Positions 58,479 to 64,000 of a stretch of 64,000 nt of DNA are shown here, piece after piece. The position numbers were made by a program, and so were the translations under genes. Within the stretch, counting starts at the first letter, position 1. Each line of letters opens with the position of its first letter. The notes under the pieces are model-generated. The model did no database searches, was not told the origin of the DNA, and saw only the letters and a program-made list of their open reading frames with translations. This DNA comes from Actinomycetospora chibensis (lineage in GTDB: Bacteria > Actinomycetota > Actinomycetes > Mycobacteriales > Pseudonocardiaceae), in assembly GCF_028737215.1 (NCBI RefSeq), contig NZ_JAQZAM010000011.1, positions 62,001 to 126,000 of the forward strand. Direction: 5' to 3'.

Positions 58479-60275
58479 ATGCAGCAGTACACGGAGCCGG
58501 CGACCGCGAAGGTGGCCGACGACGACAACCTCACCGCCGCGCCGTGGGCCAATGCCGACGCGCACGGCAGCGACGTCGCCTACCGCCGCCTGGTCGACGA
58601 CCAGTGGCAGGACGTCACGTTCTCGACCTTCCGTGACGAGGTCGCCACCGCCGCGAAGGGCTTCCTCGCCGCGGGGCTGCAGCCCGGCGACCGGGTGGGC
58701 CTCATCTCGCAGACACGCTACGAGTGGACGCTGCTCGACTACGCCCTCTGGGCGGCTGGCGCGGTCACCCTCCCGATCTACGAGACCTCGTCGTCCGACC
58801 AGGTCGAGTGGTGCCTCTCCGACTCCGGCGCCAAGGGCGTGATCGTCGAGTCCGACGAGCACCGCGCCATCGTGGAGAACCTGCGCGAGAAGCTCCCCGA
58901 GCTCGAGCACGTCTGGCAGATCGACGGCGCCGACGGTGCGGTGAGCGCCCTGCGCGACGCCGGTGCGGAGGTCGACGACGCGACGCTCGAGGAGCGGCGG
59001 ACGTCGGTGCACGCCGACGACCTCGCGACGCTGATCTACACCTCGGGCACCACGGGCCGCCCCAAGGGCTGCGAGATCACCCACCGCAACCTGCTGTTCG
59101 AGGTGCGCGCGGTCGCCGAGACGTTCTCGGACCTCATGCAGCCCGGCAACTCGACGCTCCTGTTCCTCCCGCTCGCGCACATCTTCGCCCGCGTCATCCA
59201 GTGCGCCGCGATGGAGTACCGCTACACGATCGGCCACTTCGCGGACACGAAGAAGCTGACCACCGAGCTGCCCCGCTTCCGGCCCGACTTCCTGCTCTCC
59301 GTGCCGCGCGTCTTCGAGAAGGTCTACAACGGCGCCAAGGTCAAGGCGCACAACGACGGCAAGGGCCGGATCTTCGACATGGCCGAGGCGACGGCCGTCT
59401 CGTACAGCGAGTCGCTCGACGCGGGCGGCCCCGGCGTCGTCCTGCGCCTGCAGCACGCCCTGTTCGACAAGCTCGTGTACGGCAAGCTGCGGGCCGCGCT
59501 CGGCGGGAAGTGCACGGGCGCGGTCTCCGGTGGCTCGGCGCTCGGGGCGCGCATCGGGCACTTCTTCCGCGGCATCGGCGTCCCGATCCACGAGGGCTAC
59601 GGGCTGACCGAGACCAGCGCGGCGATCACCGCCAACCCGAACCGGGCGATCAAGGTCGGCACCGTCGGCAAGGCCATCCCCGGCGTCACGATCGCCATCG
59701 GCGAGGACGGCGAGATCCTCGCCAAGGGCGACGTCGTGTTCCGCGGCTACTGGAACAACCCCGAGGCGACCGCGTCGACGATCGTCGACGGCTGGTTCCA
59801 CACCGGCGATCTCGGCAGCCTCGACGAGGACGGCTACCTCTCGATCACCGGCCGCAAGAAGGAGCTCATCGTCACCGCGGGCGGCAAGAACGTCGCCCCC
59901 GCGGTGCTCGAGGACCGCGTGCGCGCCCACCGCCTCGTCAGCCAGGCCCTCGTCGTCGGCGACAACCGGCCCTACATCGGCGCCCTCATCACCCTCGACC
60001 CCGAGGCCCTGCCCGGCTGGAGCTCCGAGCACGGCAAGGACGCCGCGGACGCGGCCACCCTCGCCGAGGACGCCGACCTGCAGGCCGAGATCTCGAGCGC
60101 GATCGACGACGCCAACCGCGCCGTCTCCAAGGCCGAGGCCATCAAGCAGTGGCGCATCCTCGCCAGCGACTTCACCGAGGAGAGCGGCGAGCTCACCCCG
60201 ACGATGAAGCTCAAGCGCAACGTGATCACGGAGAACCGCGCCGCCGACATCGAGGCGGTGTACGAGAAGAGCTGA
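58479..60275 (+). CDS. fadD15: Long-chain fatty-acid-CoA ligase (FadD15-like)
   Basis: The 598-residue enzyme activates fatty acids to acyl-CoA via acyl-AMP. ANL-superfamily motifs are IYTSGTTGRPKGCEITHRN (P-loop A3), HEGYGLTETSAA (A5), GWFHTGDLGSLDEDGYL (A7), ITGRKKELIVTAGGKNVAP (A8) and the A10 Lys in TPTMKLKRN. It resembles the long-chain type with an extended N-domain (family ~600 residues). ATG 58479 fits. Order matches Rv2187, next to pimB'. A very strong hairpin terminates it. Confidence 0.94.
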   Translation: MQQYTEPATAKVADDDNLTAAPWANADAHGSDVAYRRLVDDQWQDVTFSTFRDEVATAAKGFLAAGLQPGDRVGLISQTRYEWTLLDYALWAAGAVTLPIYETSSSDQVEWCLSDSGAKGVIVESDEHRAIVENLREKLPELEHVWQIDGADGAVSALRDAGAEVDDATLEERRTSVHADDLATLIYTSGTTGRPKGCEITHRNLLFEVRAVAETFSDLMQPGNSTLLFLPLAHIFARVIQCAAMEYRYTIGHFADTKKLTTELPRFRPDFLLSVPRVFEKVYNGAKVKAHNDGKGRIFDMAEATAVSYSESLDAGGPGVVLRLQHALFDKLVYGKLRAALGGKCTGAVSGGSALGARIGHFFRGIGVPIHEGYGLTETSAAITANPNRAIKVGTVGKAIPGVTIAIGEDGEILAKGDVVFRGYWNNPEATASTIVDGWFHTGDLGSLDEDGYLSITGRKKELIVTAGGKNVAPAVLEDRVRAHRLVSQALVVGDNRPYIGALITLDPEALPGWSSEHGKDAADAATLAEDADLQAEISSAIDDANRAVSKAEAIKQWRILASDFTEESGELTPTMKLKRNVITENRAADIEAVYEKS

Positions 60276-60292
60276 CCGCGCGCTCCGCCGAC

Positions 60293-60343
60293 GAACGAAC
60301 GGCGCTTTCGCTGCGTCGGTAGCAGCGAAAGCGCCGTTCGTTC
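60293..60343. terminator. Bidirectional terminator, 22-bp perfect stem
   Basis: Arms 60293-60314 and 60322-60343 are exact complements (core AACGGCGCTTTCGCTGC) around a 7-nt loop, between convergent fadD15 and the glycosyltransferase. TTCGTTCTTT on the plus side gives a modest T-tract. Confidence 0.85.
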
Positions 60344-60365
60344 TTTCCGGGCTACGCCGAACGGC

Positions 60366-61511
60366 TCAGCCGGCGGCCAGCGCGCGCAGGCGGGCGGCGC
60401 GGGCGTCCCAGGTCCAGTCGGCGCGCATCCAGCGCCGGCCGGCCTCGCCCATCGCGCGCGCTTCGTCGGGGTCGGCGAGCACGCTCGCGAGGGTGTCGGC
60501 GACGTCGGTGGCGTCGCGGCCGTCGACGAGACGCCCCGTCTCGCCCGGCCGGACGGTCTCGGGCGCGCCGCCGGAGCGCCCGGCGACGACGGGCACGCCG
60601 GCCGCCTGCGCCTCGAGGAGCACGATCCCCAGCCCCTCGACGTCCAGGCCCCCGCCGAGCGTGCGGCAGGGCAGCGCGGAGACGTCGGCCGCGGCGTGGT
60701 GCCCCGCGACCTCGTCGGGGGCCATCGGGCCGGTGAACACCACGTGGTCGGCCACCCCGTGGCGGCGCGCGAGCCGACGGAGCCGGTCGCGGTCGGGCCC
60801 GTCGCCGGCGATCATCAGCGCCGTCCCGGGCACCGCCGTGCGCAGGCGCGGGAGGGCGGCGATCAGCACGTCCTGGCCCTTGCGGCGCACCAGCCGCGAC
60901 ACGCACACCACGAGCGGGCGCTCCCCCAGCCCGTGCCGGCGGCGGATCGTCTCGCGGGCACCGGGATCGGGCCGGAACCGGAAGGTGTCGATGCCCGACG
61001 GCAGCGGCTCGAGCGCGGCGTCCGGGCCCATGGCCGGCGCGATGCGGCCGCGCGTGTAGCGGCTGACGGTGGTGACGACGTGGCAGTCGCCCCCGATGCG
61101 CCGCAGCGCCTGGCGGCTGCCCGGCAGCATCGACCAGCCGACCTCGTGCCCGTGCGTGCTCGCGAGCACCCGGCCGGCCCCGCCACGCCGCAGCGCCGGC
61201 GCCATCAGCCCGAGCGGCGCGGCCGCCCCGAACCACACGGTCTCGATCCCCTGGGAGCGCACGATCTCGGCGGCCCGCCGGGTGGCCCCGGGCGTCGGCA
61301 GCATCATCGTGGTCGGCAGGCGGTGGACCTCGAAGGGCTGCGCCGCGTCGAACGTCCGGCACGCCTCGACGGCCTCCGGCGCGCGCGCCCAGGTGGAGGC
61401 CAGCACCACCAGCTCGTCGGGCGGGAGGTGCGTGGCGAGGGCATGGAGGTAGGACTGGATCCCGCCCGGCCGGGGCGGGAAGTCGTTGGTGACCAGCAGC
61501 GTGCGCGCCAC
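60366..61511 (-). CDS. pimB: GT4 mannosyltransferase, PimB'-like
   Basis: PimB' adds the second mannose to phosphatidylinositol mannoside in mycobacteria (Rv2188c), and this gene sits in the same place. The 381-residue protein has a GT-B fold: N-terminal LLVTNDFPPRPGGIQSYLHA, the GDP-sugar region VVCVSRLVRRKGQDVL, MIAGDGPDRDRL and the EX7E motif EGLGIVLLEAQAAGVPVVA. GTG 61511 gives the right N-terminus. PI-mannoside acceptor use is inferred from synteny; the family has other acceptors. Confidence 0.88.
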   Translation of the reverse strand: MARTLLVTNDFPPRPGGIQSYLHALATHLPPDELVVLASTWARAPEAVEACRTFDAAQPFEVHRLPTTMMLPTPGATRRAAEIVRSQGIETVWFGAAAPLGLMAPALRRGGAGRVLASTHGHEVGWSMLPGSRQALRRIGGDCHVVTTVSRYTRGRIAPAMGPDAALEPLPSGIDTFRFRPDPGARETIRRRHGLGERPLVVCVSRLVRRKGQDVLIAALPRLRTAVPGTALMIAGDGPDRDRLRRLARRHGVADHVVFTGPMAPDEVAGHHAAADVSALPCRTLGGGLDVEGLGIVLLEAQAAGVPVVAGRSGGAPETVRPGETGRLVDGRDATDVADTLASVLADPDEARAMGEAGRRWMRADWTWDARAARLRALAAG

Positions 61512-61552
61512 CGCGGGAGCGTGTCACGGCCCCCCGCGCGCCCCGCGACGGG

Positions 61553-62443
61553 CTACGAGGCCCAGCGGCGGAGGAACTCGACCGCCGCCGCGTCGACGAC
61601 CTCCGGGTGCGAGGCGCTCAGGAAGTGCTGCCCGCCCTCGACGATCCGCAGCTCGGCCTCCGGAGAGCGCGTGAAGCGGCCGATCTCGTCCTGGGCGTTG
61701 GCCACCGAGTACACGGGGTCCGCCGTGCCGTGCAGCCAGAGGACGGGGCACCGGACCTCGTCGAGCCGGCCGTGCAGCCCGTCGCGGTCCCGCAGGTTGA
61801 TCGAGCTCGTCCGCAGCCGCCGGCGCCCGGCGTCGCCGGTGTAGTTCCGCTGGTGGGTCGCGTGCCAGAAGTCCCGCTCCTCCGCACTCACGTCCGGACC
61901 GAATCCCTCCGCGAGCACCGCATCGACGAGCTCGACGGGGATCACCCAGTCGTCGTCGACGGGCTCGGCGAGGGCGTCGATCGCGGGGGTGCAGAACGAG
62001 ATGCCGTCCCAGCAGCCGAGCTCGCGGCTCCGCGGACTCTCGAAGTCCATCGACGTGCCGAGCGGGATGACGCCCTGGACGACGTCGGGCGCGAGCAGCG
62101 CCATACGCACGGCGATCCAGCCGCCCTGGGAGGTCCCGAGCACGAACGCCCGGCCAATGCCGAGGGCGTCGAGGACGCCGAGGGCGGCCGCCGCGCTGTC
62201 CCAGTAGGTGTAGTCGGCGTACCCGGCGCGGGTACTGCCGTGGCCGTAGGGCTCGATCGCGAGGAGGTTGGCGGTCCGCCGGAGCTCCTCGTCGGCGAAC
62301 TGCGGCCGGTAGAGATCCACCGACGTGGTGAACGAGTTGGAGAGCACCAGCGTCGGGAGCGACGCGTCGTACGGCGCGGCGAGCGCGTACCCGATGGTCG
62401 AGGAACCGAGGTGGGGCACGGTGACCGTGTCGGCGACGCTCAT
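61553..62443 (-). CDS. Alpha/beta hydrolase
   Basis: The 296-residue protein has the nucleophile elbow VLGTSQGGWIAVRMALLAP, an upstream PYGHGSTRAGYADYTYWDSA resembling epoxide hydrolase/haloperoxidase-like folds, the catalytic Asp in LHGTADPVYSVANAQ and His in EGGQHFLSASHPE. The cap domain (residues ~125-215) is of medium size. No substrate can be assigned. ATG 62443 is in a good family position. It stands between the PimB'-like gene and the NlpC/P60 gene on the same strand with short gaps. Confidence 0.87.
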   Translation of the reverse strand: MSVADTVTVPHLGSSTIGYALAAPYDASLPTLVLSNSFTTSVDLYRPQFADEELRRTANLLAIEPYGHGSTRAGYADYTYWDSAAAALGVLDALGIGRAFVLGTSQGGWIAVRMALLAPDVVQGVIPLGTSMDFESPRSRELGCWDGISFCTPAIDALAEPVDDDWVIPVELVDAVLAEGFGPDVSAEERDFWHATHQRNYTGDAGRRRLRTSSINLRDRDGLHGRLDEVRCPVLWLHGTADPVYSVANAQDEIGRFTRSPEAELRIVEGGQHFLSASHPEVVDAAAVEFLRRWAS

Positions 62444-62493
62444 GGTCCGGAGCGTGTGACCCGGACCACGGTCGTGTCAATCGGCCGGGTCGA

Positions 62494-63570
62494 TCAGAGG
62501 ACGACGCGCCGGACTCCGGAGAGGTTGCTGCGGACCTGGGAGACCTTGACGACGTCGCCGGACTGGGGGGCCTCGAGGAACTTGCCGTCGCCGACGTAGA
62601 AGCCGACGTGGGTGACGGGCTCGTTGAAGAACAGCAGGTCACCGGGCCGGGCGTCCGGGAAGGACACCGGGATGCCGATGAGGGCCTGCTGGCGCGACAC
62701 CCGCGGCAGCCCGACCCCGACCTGGCGGTAGGCCCACTGGACCAGCCCTGAGCAGTCGTAGGTGCTCGGCCCGGTGGCGCCCCACAGGTAGGGCTTGCCC
62801 TGCTGGGTGAGCGCCGCCTTGAGGGCCTCGATGGCGATCCCGGTGCCGGCGATGTCGGTGGGGAAGTTCGTGGTGCCGCCGCGGCGCAGCGCGGCCAGGG
62901 TCTCGGGTGAGGCGTCGGCGAGGGCCTGCTCGGCCGCAGCGACCTCGCGGTCGGCGTCGTCCTTGCGGCGCTGCGCCTCGTCGGCGGTGCGCTGCGCGTC
63001 GGCCACGGAGCGCTCGGCGTCGAGCGCGCGGGCGTCGGCGTCGCGCTCGGCGCCCTCGGCGACCGCGGTGGCGTCGAGGAAGCGCTGGACAAGGACACGG
63101 TTCTCCTCGGAGATGGTGTCCAGCAGCGAGGTGCGGTCGAGGTAGGCCTGCGGGGACTCCGCACCCAGCAGCGCACCCAGCGGGTCGAGCTGCCCGCCCT
63201 GGAAGGCGGCGCGGGAGACCTGGTCGACCTCGCCGAAGGCGACGTCGCGCTCGGCGCGGGCGGCGTCGGCGACCTCGCGGGCGGCGTCGGCCTCGCCGCG
63301 GGTGCGCTCGGCCTCGCCCCGGCGGACCCCGAGCTGCTCCTCCGCGTCCAGCGACGCCTCCGTGGCGTCGGCCGCGCGGGCGTTGGCCTGGGCGAGGGAC
63401 GTGACGGCGTCGGAGGCTCCGGGCGGGACGATGGGGTCGGCCCACGCGGAACCCGCGGGCCCGGCTCCGAGCCCCGCCCCGGACGCGAGCAGTGCGACGA
63501 CGGCCGTGACGACCACGGCCACCGAGAGGCGGCGGCGAGCGCCGCGATCCGCGGGGCGGGGAGACACCAC
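62494..63570 (-). CDS. NlpC/P60 peptidoglycan endopeptidase, RipC-like
   Basis: The ~358-residue protein resembles Rv2190c/RipC. It has a signal peptide (LSVAVVVTAVVALLASGAGL), then a long Ala/Glu/Arg coiled coil (residues ~50-220), a linker, and a C-terminal NlpC/P60 domain. That domain has the catalytic Cys in TYDCSGLVQWAY and His in VTHVGFYVG. The coiled coil probably receives FtsEX-like activation, as known for RipC (inference). GTG 63570 is chosen; another GTG follows directly. The 250-bp gap upstream has a TTAGAGT -10-like element near 63726 and no riboswitch I can recognise. Confidence 0.9.
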   Translation of the reverse strand: MVSPRPADRGARRRLSVAVVVTAVVALLASGAGLGAGPAGSAWADPIVPPGASDAVTSLAQANARAADATEASLDAEEQLGVRRGEAERTRGEADAAREVADAARAERDVAFGEVDQVSRAAFQGGQLDPLGALLGAESPQAYLDRTSLLDTISEENRVLVQRFLDATAVAEGAERDADARALDAERSVADAQRTADEAQRRKDDADREVAAAEQALADASPETLAALRRGGTTNFPTDIAGTGIAIEALKAALTQQGKPYLWGATGPSTYDCSGLVQWAYRQVGVGLPRVSRQQALIGIPVSFPDARPGDLLFFNEPVTHVGFYVGDGKFLEAPQSGDVVKVSQVRSNLSGVRRVVL

Positions 63571-63820
63571 GGTGTCGTCGGGTCCTCTCTGCGCTGCCCG
63601 GCACAGCCGCGACCCCGGACCCTCCGGCCACCCGCACGGGGCGGCCCGGGACCGGACGTCTCGGCCCCCGACGGCCACCATCCGGAGCCCACGGCGCCCT
63701 GCTCGGGCAGCGGTGGGTGCGCGGACTCTAACCGACCGTGCTCGGCCCTCCGCACGCGGCGGCGGCGATCGGCGGGCGCCCGGGCGGCGGAGGGCCAGGC
63801 GCGCGCCGGGCGGCGCGCGT

Positions 63821-64000
63821 TCACCCCACGCCCCGGGCCCGCCGCGCCCCCACGACGCCGGCCGGACGTTCGCGCGGCGGCGCCGCCGGGGGCACCAGTC
63901 GCAGCCGCGGGATGAGCCCGTGGTCGGCCAGGACCTCGAGCGCGCGCTGCTCCACCGGGCCGAACTCCAGCGGCAGCGGACCGCCGGGCTCGTCCGGGGA
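63821..64000 (-). CDS. 3' end of an unidentified gene
   Basis: An open frame enters from base 64000 and ends at TGA 63821-63823, giving 59 residues. They include LEFGPVEQRALEVLADHGLI and a Pro/Arg-rich tail. Codon use (G/C at third positions) looks coding. The family cannot be told from this fragment; the gene begins outside the window. Confidence 0.5.
   Translation of the reverse strand, partial: SPDEPGGPLPLEFGPVEQRALEVLADHGLIPRLRLVPPAAPPRERPAGVVGARRARGVG

Noticed and set aside
63571-63820. c-di-AMP (ydaO) riboswitch before the NlpC/P60 gene
   Set aside because: Such switches often precede cell-wall hydrolase genes in actinobacteria, but I could not match the conserved core sequences here.

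Overview
The window is chromosomal DNA of very high G+C content. Gene content and gene order point to a mycolata/Pseudonocardia-type actinobacterium. The evidence is an actinobacterial division cluster (Wag31, SepF, FtsW/FtsI/FtsQ, no FtsA or MinCDE), a MurE of the meso-diaminopimelate type, PknL, LppM, a PimB'-like mannosyltransferase, many GTG starts, and stop/start overlaps of the ATGA or GTGA kind at most junctions. From memory, the order from wag31 to the NlpC/P60 gene follows the Mycobacterium tuberculosis Rv2145c-Rv2190c neighbourhood closely, and the dnaE-rluD-lspA part resembles Rv1547-Rv1539. Order Pseudonocardiales is my inference; no rRNA or species marker is present.

Layout. (1) 1-13.5 kb, minus strand: dnaE (3' end outside the window), a hypothetical gene, a 520-bp gap with an 83-bp direct repeat, dapA, a cupin protein, mdh, a type II NADH dehydrogenase, a membrane protein, rluD, lspA, a CPA-type antiporter, and a long Pro/Gly-rich protein. 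(2) 13.6-34.1 kb, minus strand: the dcw cluster, read as mraZ-rsmH-ftsL-ftsI-murE-murF-mraY-murD-ftsW-murG-murC-ftsQ-ftsZ-pgeF-yggS-sepF-wag31. A clear MraZ operator (four 10-bp GTGGG repeats) overlaps the promoter at its head. (3) 34.7-40.9 kb: a DUF3040 protein; then a block holding dinB, a methyltransferase, a ParA-like ATPase, a SAV_6107-type HEPN protein and a DUF6504-like protein behind a perfect LexA/SOS box; then a GNAT protein and LppM. (4) 40.9-46 kb: a methylenetetrahydrofolate reductase and a carotenoid operon (GGPP synthase, crtI, crtB, a small CxxC protein). (5) 46-51 kb: a PknL-linked winged-helix protein, a frameshifted alpha/beta hydrolase, pknL, a methyltransferase remnant, a flavodoxin-like protein and the class II DAHP synthase aroG. 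(6) 51-64 kb: exoribonuclease AS, a PlsC-like acyltransferase, an esterase, ROK glucokinase, an ArsA-like ATPase, two SRPBCC proteins, fadD15, a pimB'-like glycosyltransferase, a hydrolase, a NlpC/P60 peptidoglycan hydrolase, and the 3' end of an unidentified gene.

How it works together: the left and centre make lipid II precursors and the septal machinery (dapA supplies diaminopimelate; MurC-F, MraY and MurG build lipid II; FtsW/FtsI polymerise; FtsZ/SepF/Wag31 place the septum and pole). The right half supplies envelope lipids and glycolipids (PlsC, FadD15, PimB'), carotenoids, a cell-wall kinase and a cell-wall hydrolase. No mobile element, CRISPR array, rRNA or tRNA was recognised. The most unusual points are the SOS-box/hairpin leader before the DUF6504-HEPN pair, an upstream field of MraZ-box-like decamer pairs, the 83-bp direct repeat, the carotenoid genes placed inside a conserved neighbourhood, two decayed genes, and a dinB whose catalytic aspartate requires a non-ATG/GTG start.
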